Below, in pieces: positions 15,059-23,733 of a stretch of 35,394 nucleotides of DNA (positions are counted from its first letter, which is position 1; each line of letters starts with the position of its first letter). The stretch spans positions 1 to 35,394 of IMG/VR virus record IMGVR_UViG_3300044608_001851; one strand, written 5' to 3'. The DNA is from a virus. A model generated the notes under the pieces. That model made no database searches and was not told the origin of the DNA. It was given only the letters and a program-made list of their open reading frames with translations. A program made the translations under genes and the position numbers.

Positions 15059-15749
15059 TCCAAGCGAGTGGGAAACCGTCTTCAACGCCTACGTCAAGGA
15101 GACGCGGATGGATGCTCGCGCTGCGTTCAAAAAAAAGGCGGTGGCGATTTCATTCGGATTGTTCCGTGGCCATCGCGATCTGCGAGGCAAAATCCTCCGC
15201 GCCATCGAAGCAGTCGCCAAACCCGGAAACGCCATCCGCATCCGGTCGCGCATCAAAACCGCTCAAGCCGTCCGGCTCAGTAAAAAGGAAGCCGCGCTCA
15301 AAAAAAAGGTTCTCCGGCTCCGAGCCATGAAGAACCAAGATTCAAAAGCCGCCGGACGGACTCGGAGCAGCATCGCGAAATTCCGGCAGTCGGTAAAAGA
15401 ACTGAGGGGCGAAAGCCTGGTCACGGATTTTCTCGGACGGCAGACCACCGACGAACGCAAACGGGAACTTGGTGCTCGCCGCGCTTCCGCCGGATTCATC
15501 GCCGCACGCAGTTGGAAGTTGGGCGGACAAACGCTCGACGACCTCGCGCCCCTCGACAAACGATCCAAAATCCGCAAACGCACCGACCCCGATAACCTCG
15601 CCCTAGAACTCGAAAACACTCGCCCGAACATGGGCGATTTCGTTCGAAAAACCAAATACACCCAAACGGTGATGGATGCGGAGGTGCAGGACATGAAGGA
15701 GGGCATTCTTAAAGTCATCAACCGCCGCCTCAACAAAGCAAACAAATGA
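15027..15749 (+). CDS. Basic minor tail protein candidate, 240 aa
   Basis: A strongly basic, helical protein (FKKKAVAISFGLFRGHRDLR, KKEAALKKKVLRLRAMKNQD, KVINRRLNKANK). No family recognised. It lies just before the tape measure, overlapping it by ATGA, where a minor tail or tape-associated protein is expected. It carries two A8 tracts (15129-15136, 15300-15307), each giving an in-frame A-AAA-AAG heptamer, but they simply encode Lys runs. Confidence 0.55.
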   Translation: MARPKISFSLDPSEWETVFNAYVKETRMDARAAFKKKAVAISFGLFRGHRDLRGKILRAIEAVAKPGNAIRIRSRIKTAQAVRLSKKEAALKKKVLRLRAMKNQDSKAAGRTRSSIAKFRQSVKELRGESLVTDFLGRQTTDERKRELGARRASAGFIAARSWKLGGQTLDDLAPLDKRSKIRKRTDPDNLALELENTRPNMGDFVRKTKYTQTVMDAEVQDMKEGILKVINRRLNKANK

Positions 15750-17938
15750 GCACCGCAACAGCAACCGTCCGCATCGGGGCAAACATCTCCGGACTCACCT
15801 CCGGCATCAGCCAAGCCAAAAGCGCACTCTCCTCTTTCGCGAGCAATGTGGCCGCGGTCGCCGGAGGACAAGCCCTGTTTGCTGGTTTGCAAACCGGACT
15901 CAACCTAGCGGTCAAAGGCATTCGCTCACTCGGAACCACTTTCTCCGAAGCCATCTCCGAAGCCGGAAGCTTCGAATCCATCCAAGCCCAGTTCACGACG
16001 TTCTACAAAGACACCTCCGTCGCGGCCTCCGCCGTTGCCGAGCTTGGAAAATACGCCAACACCACATCATTTCAGCTTCAAGACGTCGCCGACGCCGGAG
16101 CCGGTCTCGCATCGGTAGGCGTCCCCGCCGAGCAGCTCAAGGAATCCATCCGCGTTCTCGGAGACGTCGCAGCCGGTTCACGCCGTCCCCTTTCGGAGAT
16201 TCTCCAGCCGTACATCAAGACCCTATCGACAGGCCGATTCCAAACCGAAAGCTTCATGCAGTTTCTGGAGCGGGGGATTCCGATTGGCGAGCAGTTAAAG
16301 AAAAGCCTCAACCTAGACGACGCCGGACTCACCCGCGCCCTCTCGGAAGGCCGAGTTTCCGCGCAGCAAATGGTGGACGCTTTGCAGCAGATCACCACCA
16401 CCGGCATATTCGCCGGAGCCGCCGCCGCCCAAGGTGAAACGCTAAACGGCAAACTTTCAACCCTAGGAGACGCAATCGCCGAGCTAAAGCGCAACCTCGG
16501 AACCGCAGCCTCCACCGGACTCAAACCCCTTATCGAACTGGCATCCAACCTCGCCAACGCATTCGCGCCCCTCGCAACCTCAATCGGCAACGCGTTTACC
16601 GCCGCAGCCCAACGAGCCACTCAGTTCTCCGACGGATTCAAAACGAAGTTCGCCGCCGCCGTCGAATCCGGCGTGAAAGCCTTCCAAATTATCGAAGGGG
16701 CGATTCGCAACGGAACCTTATGGGACGTGCTCTCAGCCTCCGCCAAAGTCGCATTCGGCGAAGTGCAGTTGGTCGCAGCCCAGACACTCCAAGGAATTCA
16801 AGAGGTTTTCGAAAAGGGGGACGTTTTCGCCGCCCTTGGCCGAGTCTCCGACTCATTCATCAACACCCTCATCGAAGCCGCGCCAAAAATCGGAGCCGCG
16901 TTCGAAGGCCCAGTCGGCTCTTCGCTCAAACGAGCCGCCGACAGTTTCGCAAGCTACCTAAAGGAGCAAGTCGACTTTGCCATCTCCGGCGCACTCGACA
17001 TGGTGCTCCCCAGTTTCCTATCCCCCGCAAACGCCGACATGACCGGCGGAGGAATGCGCCGAGCAGGGATGGACACCTCAACAATGCCCACCGGATTCGC
17101 AAGCGGCATGGTCAGCCCTGCGCAAGCGCAGGAAATCGCCGCAGCCAAAGCCGCCGGATACCCAACACCACTCACACCAGGAGAAGTGAGGGAAACCTTC
17201 GCGGGAGGAAAACGGATCACCTACAACACAAAGGAATCGCTGGTTAACGGCGCAATCATTCCACCGGCAAACTCCGACGCATTCGCCGAGGGAACCGGCG
17301 GAGGAGGACTCCTCGCCATTTTCCAGTCCGGATTCAACAAACAAACCGAAGCAACCGTCAGACTTCAGCAGCAAAACGAAAAAACCCGCCTAGAACTTGT
17401 TCGCCTCATCGAGGAAGCGAAGAAAAGCACCGTCGCCGCCCGCGAACAAATCGGAGTGTTGCGCCAAACCGCCGAGCTAACCGCCAAAGAGGGAGCCGCC
17501 GCAGCAAAAGAAGGAGGCGCAGCCGGAGGACGAGGGATGGAACGGTTCACCAGTCTCGAAAGAATCGGAGGAGGCAGACGCCGCACCGGAGGAGGTTCCA
17601 GCGAAATCATTCCCCTTGAAGGCCGAGAGCCTGGTCTACGATCCGCCGGAACCTTTACCGGAGGTTTCGCCAGTTCTCCGGCATTCCAGAAGGCCAAGGC
17701 CGAGCAAAAGCGACAGGCAGAACTCGCCAAACTCGGCCCTGTTCAAGGCCCGCCGATGGCCGACTTCATCCGACAGGAACGCCAACGCCTCGCAACGCCT
17801 CGCATCGATTTCGACGTCGCACCCAAATTCCCTCTGCCGATTCCAGTCGGATCAAAAATCGACCCCGTTGTCGAATCCATCCAACGCCAAACCGAAGTTC
17901 TCCGCGCTCAAGGGTCGCTCAACGTCCAAGCAATCTAA
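15746..17938 (+). CDS. Tail tape measure protein
   Basis: The second longest visible tail gene product, 730 aa, Ala-rich and mostly helical. The N-terminal domain matches the tape-measure pattern: RIGANISGLTSGISQAKSAL, SFESIQAQFTTFYKD, KYANTTSFQLQDVADAGAGL, LKESIRVLGDVAAGSRRPLS, TLNGKLSTLGDAIAELKRNL. Hydrophobic stretches lie around residues 20-70. The distal part has a coiled coil (RLQQQNEKTRLELVRLIEEA) and a Gly-rich linker. Its length sets tail length; by the usual ~1.5 A per residue rule this predicts a short tail of roughly 110 nm. It also probably exits first for DNA entry. Confidence 0.85.
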   Translation: MSTATATVRIGANISGLTSGISQAKSALSSFASNVAAVAGGQALFAGLQTGLNLAVKGIRSLGTTFSEAISEAGSFESIQAQFTTFYKDTSVAASAVAELGKYANTTSFQLQDVADAGAGLASVGVPAEQLKESIRVLGDVAAGSRRPLSEILQPYIKTLSTGRFQTESFMQFLERGIPIGEQLKKSLNLDDAGLTRALSEGRVSAQQMVDALQQITTTGIFAGAAAAQGETLNGKLSTLGDAIAELKRNLGTAASTGLKPLIELASNLANAFAPLATSIGNAFTAAAQRATQFSDGFKTKFAAAVESGVKAFQIIEGAIRNGTLWDVLSASAKVAFGEVQLVAAQTLQGIQEVFEKGDVFAALGRVSDSFINTLIEAAPKIGAAFEGPVGSSLKRAADSFASYLKEQVDFAISGALDMVLPSFLSPANADMTGGGMRRAGMDTSTMPTGFASGMVSPAQAQEIAAAKAAGYPTPLTPGEVRETFAGGKRITYNTKESLVNGAIIPPANSDAFAEGTGGGGLLAIFQSGFNKQTEATVRLQQQNEKTRLELVRLIEEAKKSTVAAREQIGVLRQTAELTAKEGAAAAKEGGAAGGRGMERFTSLERIGGGRRRTGGGSSEIIPLEGREPGLRSAGTFTGGFASSPAFQKAKAEQKRQAELAKLGPVQGPPMADFIRQERQRLATPRIDFDVAPKFPLPIPVGSKIDPVVESIQRQTEVLRAQGSLNVQAI

Positions 17939-17940
17939 CC

Positions 17941-18588
17941 ATGGCCGTCACCCACTCCAAACCATTCGGCGATCCCGTTCCCGTTTCCGCACAGGTTGAT
18001 TGGTCGGGAGCCTTAGAAGCAACTTTCCAATTCCGAGGAGCACCAGGGTACGACTGGCCATTCCTTAAATCTTTTGGGGGCACGACGCTCCGACGCACTT
18101 CCAGCCGAGAAATCAAAGAATACGCGTCGCAAGAATACGTCATCTCCGAAGCCACCTACCGCGGAAGAGCCTTCATTCGCAATCAAATCTCAATCGAAGG
18201 AACGGTGACAACGGAGCCAATCACCGCCCACCATAAATTTGAGGAACTCGCAGGATCTCCAGCCGAACCCGACTCCACATACGCCATTTGGGAAAACCGC
18301 AACGGCATAAACACGTTTGTCCAATGGAAAAACGATTCAAACTACGCGGGGATGGACTCCTTCCTGTCGCCGGAGTGGACTGCGTCCGTTGAGTGGCTGT
18401 CGGACACAGTTTCCAACTTTGTTCCAGGAACAATTTACGCTCTACCAGACGCAGGAGATTTCTCAGATGACTCCGGATTTGAGTGGCTTTGCACAGCAGT
18501 TTCCCAGCAGCCGCACGGGAACGCATACAGAATCAACGCTCAACTCATCGGTTCGCAAAACTGGCCTTCCACAATCTACACCACATAA
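17941..18588 (+). CDS. Distal tail protein, paralogue 1
   Basis: A 215-aa beta-rich protein with no recognised family by name. It shares with the next gene the block EPITAHHKFEELAGSPAEPD (next gene EPITAHPNFEEIAGTPDEPN), an AIW/AVW strand, and a YAG...F-S segment. It also shows FQFRGAPGYDWPFLKSFGG near the start. Starts two bases after the tape-measure stop, so it is probably in the distal tail or baseplate hub cluster. Confidence 0.55.
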   Translation: MAVTHSKPFGDPVPVSAQVDWSGALEATFQFRGAPGYDWPFLKSFGGTTLRRTSSREIKEYASQEYVISEATYRGRAFIRNQISIEGTVTTEPITAHHKFEELAGSPAEPDSTYAIWENRNGINTFVQWKNDSNYAGMDSFLSPEWTASVEWLSDTVSNFVPGTIYALPDAGDFSDDSGFEWLCTAVSQQPHGNAYRINAQLIGSQNWPSTIYTT

Positions 18589-19293
18589 ATGGCACACGTT
18601 TACAAAGGGCTCATCGCAAGCGGCAATCTCGTCTTGGGACAAGTCGAAACAGGTTATGACGAGTGGGGAAACCTCCTCGAAACCGCAAGTTACTACGGCA
18701 CAGGCAATGCCGTAACACAGATAGCAGAATCCATTTCACCGCTTGCAGCGATGGCAAACGACCGCAACATACTTTCGCGGTCTGTAAATTTCGACGTGGA
18801 CTCGGGCATCGCCACACTCACCGAAACCCGTGTTTTGGTTTATGCAAACCCAGACATCAAACGAGTTTCCTTGGAGTCGCAATCCGGTCGCGAACCAATC
18901 ACCGCCCACCCAAATTTCGAAGAAATCGCCGGAACGCCAGATGAGCCAAATTTTGCAAATGCCGTTTGGGTAAAAGCCGACGACGCAGACGAAACCATGC
19001 GGTTCGTTGAGCTTCGCGGAGCATTCGCCGGATACGAGCAGTTCATCAGCGGCTCCGGCACCCTCCTCCGCGTACAATGGATAGACGCATACAGCAACGT
19101 GGGTTTCGACGACAAGCTTGGCAAAATTGAATACCCAGAAGGGACTGGAATTTGGGGAGGCGCAAGCTCATGGCTATTGGTTGGCGCAACCTCCGAGCCG
19201 TTTGGGTCGCAAGCCAAACACACCAAAATCTATCGCCTCGCCTCTTCCAACGCCTCGCGCACCGGCGGATGGATGCCCTATTTTTACGCATGA
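18589..19293 (+). CDS. Distal tail protein, paralogue 2
   Basis: A 234-aa protein starting at the base after the previous stop. The central region repeats the preceding gene's EPITAH-x-x-FEE-AG-P-EP block and the following AVWV...MRFVELRGAFAGYEQF. The N-terminal half (MAHVYKGLIASGNLVLGQVE, ARVLVYANPDIKR-like strand LTETRVLVYANPDIKRVSL) differs. The pair looks like an old duplication of a tail or baseplate component; a dit-like or hub role is only inference. Confidence 0.55.
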   Translation: MAHVYKGLIASGNLVLGQVETGYDEWGNLLETASYYGTGNAVTQIAESISPLAAMANDRNILSRSVNFDVDSGIATLTETRVLVYANPDIKRVSLESQSGREPITAHPNFEEIAGTPDEPNFANAVWVKADDADETMRFVELRGAFAGYEQFISGSGTLLRVQWIDAYSNVGFDDKLGKIEYPEGTGIWGGASSWLLVGATSEPFGSQAKHTKIYRLASSNASRTGGWMPYFYA

Positions 19294-20972
19294 AAACGCC
19301 TCGCGGGAGCATTTCGAACGACCCGTTTTCTCGCACAATCAATCGAATCCGCGACGAACTGGTTCGGCTGCGGATCCAATCAAGCCCCGACGTTAAAGCC
19401 AACGAAACCCCAACTGGCACGCGTTTGATCGCAGCAGAAACCAAGAGCAAAAAATGCTTCCTCGCCCGTCATTTCGTTGAGTCGGAGGAGGGAGAGGACG
19501 CATTCGGGGAGCCAATCCTTATCGGTAAATTTCAAATTCACGCCCCTTACGGACTATTTCCTGCCCGCGAAGAATCAGTCTATGACAACCGACCGCGGAT
19601 TTGGAGGATGACCAAATTGTTTTCCGGACAAGACGTCAACGAGGTCACCACTCTCCCAACCATTCCCGAAGAAAACCTCACTTTCAACAGTTCAATCGCC
19701 GTGGCCAATGTTGTCTCCGGATTCTGGGGCGCAACCGTGGTTTTCACCCTTACACGCATTGGAGGGGACATGGAAACCAACCCGTGGCAAATGTTCGACG
19801 GGACGACCTTTTCAATGTGGGAGCAGGTTGAAACCGAAGAGCAAACGGACAAGCTTTGGAATCCGCTCTACATTCCAGAAAATCCAGACCCAGCAGCCCC
19901 AAAAGAAACCTACGTCAAAGTCCCGTATTGGCTAACCCCTTTTGGGTTCACCGCCCCATTTATCGACGAAGATGAAACAATGATGGGCCACAAACTCACC
20001 GGCCCGAACCATGATGTCGTCGCCATTTTTAAGGTCAAAGTTTACGCGTCCGAACACATATTTGCAAACGCGGTGACCGGAGCACTCGACCCAGACTGCA
20101 ACCCTATCGACAACTCGACGCCAGTAAGAAAATACGGCGCATTTTATGCACCGTACAATGCAACCGGAAAACCAACCTATGCGCTCCTCCGTAACGCCGG
20201 ATCAAATGGTGCAACTTCTCAAATCGCAATGGAAGGCCCGTATACCTACTACACCGGCAGACCGGAACGATGGCTAGTGCCGACGGAGCTAGTCGAAGAG
20301 TGGAATGAGCAGGAGCAACGCATCAGCGTGGATGATGTCATCGCAGCCGGTGGCGTCCTAAACACCGAAATCCGCTTGCCCGTTTTGCGTTGCATCAGGC
20401 GTGAACAAAAATACGACATCTCCGCGTTCTTTTTTAACGCTTACGAGCAAACCGACGCCGAGGGATCATTCAACCCAAGAGACGCCGTCGCGATGGACGA
20501 GTATGTCGACCAACCTTCTTTTTATGACGGAGGCTATCTAGACTCTTCTTTTCTCGGTTCAACGACCGAACTTGTAGTTCGCGCTCACGTTTTTCAGCAA
20601 AATTGCGACTACGACCCCAGCGAACCCAACACCGCGTCCAATCAACCTTTCTACCCTTGGTACCAAGGGGGATTCTACATCAAACAGAGGGACTCTCAGC
20701 CATTCCTCTGGAGACACTATATCGAGTACGGCAAAAGCCAACAGACTTGCAACGAACAGGAGTTCGAAATCATCACGACAACCGAAGAGAACGACGACAC
20801 CTGGGCGCAAGAGGGACACCCCCTCGACGTTTACAAGCCGCCGCAGACGCTTTTCTTTTTTCCAGGTACGGCCCAATATGAAAAACCATTCTCCGCCGCT
20901 GGTTTTTACGCAACTCAAGAGGTGAATCGTCCGCAGCCAGAACCCTGTCCAGAACCACAACCAGAAGAATGA
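19290..20972 (+). CDS. Large hypothetical tail protein, 560 aa
   Basis: Not recognised. It is rich in aromatic and acidic residues (PWYQGGFYIKQRD, QPFLWRHYIEYG, DISAFFFNAYEQTDAEGSFN), beta-rich in appearance, and ends in a Pro/Gln/Glu tail (EPCPEPQPEE). Four Cys occur in the C-terminal third (NCDYD, QTCNEQ, EPCPEP and RCIRR). The chosen ATG at 19290 overlaps the previous stop by ATGA. The position between tape measure and fibres suggests a central tail-tip or baseplate component, perhaps the equivalent of the tail-tip lysin/receptor platform. Confidence 0.6.
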   Translation: MKTPRGSISNDPFSRTINRIRDELVRLRIQSSPDVKANETPTGTRLIAAETKSKKCFLARHFVESEEGEDAFGEPILIGKFQIHAPYGLFPAREESVYDNRPRIWRMTKLFSGQDVNEVTTLPTIPEENLTFNSSIAVANVVSGFWGATVVFTLTRIGGDMETNPWQMFDGTTFSMWEQVETEEQTDKLWNPLYIPENPDPAAPKETYVKVPYWLTPFGFTAPFIDEDETMMGHKLTGPNHDVVAIFKVKVYASEHIFANAVTGALDPDCNPIDNSTPVRKYGAFYAPYNATGKPTYALLRNAGSNGATSQIAMEGPYTYYTGRPERWLVPTELVEEWNEQEQRISVDDVIAAGGVLNTEIRLPVLRCIRREQKYDISAFFFNAYEQTDAEGSFNPRDAVAMDEYVDQPSFYDGGYLDSSFLGSTTELVVRAHVFQQNCDYDPSEPNTASNQPFYPWYQGGFYIKQRDSQPFLWRHYIEYGKSQQTCNEQEFEIITTTEENDDTWAQEGHPLDVYKPPQTLFFFPGTAQYEKPFSAAGFYATQEVNRPQPEPCPEPQPEE

Positions 20973-21493
20973 TAATCCCACGATTAAAGAGCGGAGGAAC
21001 GCTCGCAAAAGTAATCAACGAGATCATCGATTACCTCCCGCGCCTTCGCGTCCAATCAACGCCGCAAGTTTTGGTCGACCACACCCCACGCGGCCAAATC
21101 CTGCGTTTCAAACAGGGTAACACCGTGCCAGGTTCGCCAGCAGTCCGCTCGCACCCGTTTAAGGTCCAACCAATCGGTGGCGATTCGGACGTCGTTGAGG
21201 TTTATTGGGGGACAGTCGGAGGAAGAGAAGCATTTTCAGAAGCAAAAAAACCGCTATCCATCTCCGTCAACTCGCGCATCGTCGTCTCCTGGACTCTCGA
21301 CATTGATGACGAAACAGCCGGAGGCGTTACGGGAGTCGTCGTAGACAAAGAGCCTGTTTCCGAGCCGTTCGAAATCGTTGACATCAGCGGGACTGGCATC
21401 CACTACAAAGCCCTCATCGCAACCGTTAACCTCGTCGGCGGGTCGCTCAACGTCCAGCAACACGTCATCAACCACATTCCAGCAATCATCTGA
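20969..21493 (+). CDS. Hypothetical tail protein, 174 aa
   Basis: N-terminal helix (SGGTLAKVINEIIDYLPRLR), then a beta-rich body (VVEVYWGTVGGREAFSEAKK, SRIVVSWTLDIDDE, FEIVDISGTGIHYKALIATV). The stop is followed by a 37-base gap before the next gene. No family recognised. Likely a tail or baseplate accessory, by location. Confidence 0.5.
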   Translation: MIIPRLKSGGTLAKVINEIIDYLPRLRVQSTPQVLVDHTPRGQILRFKQGNTVPGSPAVRSHPFKVQPIGGDSDVVEVYWGTVGGREAFSEAKKPLSISVNSRIVVSWTLDIDDETAGGVTGVVVDKEPVSEPFEIVDISGTGIHYKALIATVNLVGGSLNVQQHVINHIPAII

Positions 21494-21530
21494 TGACAAG
21501 CCGCGTTGAACCCCTACAATCCGACGCAGG

Positions 21531-22571
21531 ATGCTCCTCTCCGTCGCCCTAGATTCCGGCCTCGTCTACGTCTCCGGCCTCCGCCGAAGCGACGACCAAG
21601 AGGTGCTCCACCGCAACGGGGACGTTATCCCCACACAAATCGAGTTTCGCAACACGATTTCGAGCGCATCAACGGTCGACATGGGATCAACCAATGGCCT
21701 CCGGTTGACGGTAAAACCAAAGGGAGATTTCGACGCCAACGCTCTCCTCAGTTTCGCAAGTTGGACGCGGACGGCCTCCGGCTCATCCATCGATTATCGC
21801 GCCACCCTCAACACCGCATCCGGAGGAATCGACCGGTTGCTAGGCATCGACCCGTTCGACGTCGCCGAGCGTGTAGCCATCCAAACAACCGCTACAACCG
21901 CAACCCGCTCCTATTTCGACCTCGCCGACGATGCCGGAGCCGTTCGCGTTTGGTTTGGCGTCGACGGACTCGTTCCAACCGAGCCACCCCTAGCTCCGGA
22001 ATCCGGACGCCTTCTCAAAGTTTCCGTTCTCGGAACCGAAAACGCTTCCGACATCGCCGCCAAAATCGCCGCAGCCCTTGAAGCCGACGCCGCTTTCACC
22101 GCCTCATCCGCAGCCGACATTGTAACCGCGACAGCATCGACGCCAGGACAACGGATTCCGCCGCACCCGCGCTCCTCTAGCTACGGGGTGACCGTGCTCG
22201 ACGCGGGAGGCGACGAAACCGTCAAGGATCAGCCATCCGTGACGCTGCAAGCGGAAATCGCGTGGACTTACAATGGCAACCTCACCACAACCCGCGCTCT
22301 CCGGTGGCGGGTTGAGAACACCAACCGCCGCGCCTCGCAGCCGGTCAGCCTCCCGTTTTTCGACTCCACAAACATCGCAGCCGCCGCCGTCCTATTCACG
22401 CCGCAATCGCTCACCGGCCCACAGCAGACCCAAGCCCGTGCCAACATCGGAGCCGGTGGCGTCATCGGCGGAACTCCGGTCGACGGAAACGTGGTCGGCG
22501 TCATCGGGGGAGCGACAGTTTACGCAGATTTTCCAGTTCTCGCCGCCAAAGTAGACGGTGGCCAAGTCTAA
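21531..22571 (+). CDS. Tail/baseplate fibre-associated protein, 346 aa
   Basis: The N-terminal ~230 residues are beta-rich (IPTQIEFRNTISSASTVDMG, ARVWFGVDGL-like VRVWFGVDGLVPTEPPLAPE) including an SDIAAKIAAALEADAAFTAS helix. The C-terminal region has LFTPQSLTGPQQTQARANIG, the LT-x-x-Q-x-x-QAR-NIGA motif common near the ends of phage tail-fibre segments, and VYADFPVLAAKVDGGQV, a fibre-type closure. It is probably an upper fibre or its anchor. Confidence 0.55.
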   Translation: MLLSVALDSGLVYVSGLRRSDDQEVLHRNGDVIPTQIEFRNTISSASTVDMGSTNGLRLTVKPKGDFDANALLSFASWTRTASGSSIDYRATLNTASGGIDRLLGIDPFDVAERVAIQTTATTATRSYFDLADDAGAVRVWFGVDGLVPTEPPLAPESGRLLKVSVLGTENASDIAAKIAAALEADAAFTASSAADIVTATASTPGQRIPPHPRSSSYGVTVLDAGGDETVKDQPSVTLQAEIAWTYNGNLTTTRALRWRVENTNRRASQPVSLPFFDSTNIAAAAVLFTPQSLTGPQQTQARANIGAGGVIGGTPVDGNVVGVIGGATVYADFPVLAAKVDGGQV

Positions 22572-22584
22572 CCCATCCGCAGCC

Positions 22585-23721
22585 ATGCCAAACACGATCC
22601 AACTTAAACGCCGCATCACCTCGACAGGAGTCGACGGAGTGACCCTAGTGACCGCCGAACCTCTGTTCCAAGAGTTCGACAACCAACTTCTCATCAAAAA
22701 ATCCACCGGAGACGTCATCGTCGTCGGCGGGGAAGGAACCGCGACCGCGGACGGGATGGTCACGACCGCCAACCGCCCCCAGACAGTCAAGGGGACAAAG
22801 ACATTTTCGGGGACGCTCGACATTACAGGAGCTTTCCAAATCGCTGGCGTTGCAGTCACAGCAGACGCCGCCGAGCTTAACAAACTAGATGGGGCGTTGG
22901 TCACCACCGCTGAGATCAACAAACTCGCCGGAGTTTCCGACGGAACCGCAGCCGCAAATAAGGTTCTCATCGTCGACGCATCCAAAAACCTCGACCTCGG
23001 CTCCGGACTCATCTCGTCGACGGGAACGCCAACGCTCGACGCTCACTTAACGACCAAAAAATACGTCGACGACGTCGCCCAAGGTTTGGACGTCAAGGCC
23101 TCCGCTCACGTCGCAACGACCGAGCCTCTCCCCGCCTCAACCTACAACAACGGTTCGTCCGGCGTTGGCGCGACGCTCACAGGTGACGCTTTCGGCGCAC
23201 TCAGCATCGACGGCCACTCTCCTGCCATCGGGGAATCTGTTCTGGTTAAAAACCAAGCCGCTGCACTCCAAAATGGCCTCTACCGCGTGACCGCAGCCGG
23301 AGCCGTCGACGCGCCCTTCATCCTCACCCGCCGCACCGACGCGGACACCGGAGCCGAACTTTCTTCCGGTTCGTTCGTCTTCATCGAGCAGGGCACAGCC
23401 AACGGTTCAACCGGATGGGTTCTCTCAACCTCCGGCGCAATCACGATTGGCACGACCGCGCTCACGTTCACGCAGTTTTCCAGCGCGGGGATCGCAGACG
23501 CAGGGGATGGCCTTCAAAAACTCGGAACCACCTTCAGCGTCAAAACCGCCTCCGCTCAACGCATCGCCGTTTCCTCCGGAGGAGTCGACCTCGCGACAAC
23601 CGGTGTGACCGCAACGTCGGACGCTATCCTGTTTAGTGTCGACGCATACGGCAGACTCACCGCAGCCTCGAAAACCGTTGCAGCTTCCGCCGGCATCTCG
23701 ATTGACTGTGGCGAAATCTAA
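22585..23721 (+). CDS. Tail fibre protein, 378 aa
   Basis: Starts with MPNTIQLKRRITSTG, the opening typical of Mtd-like or trimeric fibre N-terminal modules (I-LKR-x...G). Internal repeats AELNKLDGALVTTAEINKLA are triple-stranded fibre motifs, followed by TKKYVDDVAQGLDVKASAHV and the widespread fibre domain GESVLVKNQAAALQNGLYRV...GSFVFIEQGTANGSTGWVLS. It ends with a beta segment (YGRLTAASKTVAA). The ATG at 22585 is preferred over a GTG at 22558 because the family motif begins there. Confidence 0.75.
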   Translation: MPNTIQLKRRITSTGVDGVTLVTAEPLFQEFDNQLLIKKSTGDVIVVGGEGTATADGMVTTANRPQTVKGTKTFSGTLDITGAFQIAGVAVTADAAELNKLDGALVTTAEINKLAGVSDGTAAANKVLIVDASKNLDLGSGLISSTGTPTLDAHLTTKKYVDDVAQGLDVKASAHVATTEPLPASTYNNGSSGVGATLTGDAFGALSIDGHSPAIGESVLVKNQAAALQNGLYRVTAAGAVDAPFILTRRTDADTGAELSSGSFVFIEQGTANGSTGWVLSTSGAITIGTTALTFTQFSSAGIADAGDGLQKLGTTFSVKTASAQRIAVSSGGVDLATTGVTATSDAILFSVDAYGRLTAASKTVAASAGISIDCGEI

Positions 23722-23733
23722 ACCTAGCGCAGG

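Noticed and set aside
15129-15308. Two A-AAA-AAG heptamers as programmed frameshift sites
   Set aside because: Both encode Lys runs in a very basic protein, and the -1 frame only yields Arg-rich shadow sequence; no functional product is apparent.
22585-23721. Diversity-generating retroelement acting on the Mtd-like fibre
   Set aside because: No reverse transcriptase, template repeat or variable C-terminal lectin domain is seen in the window.
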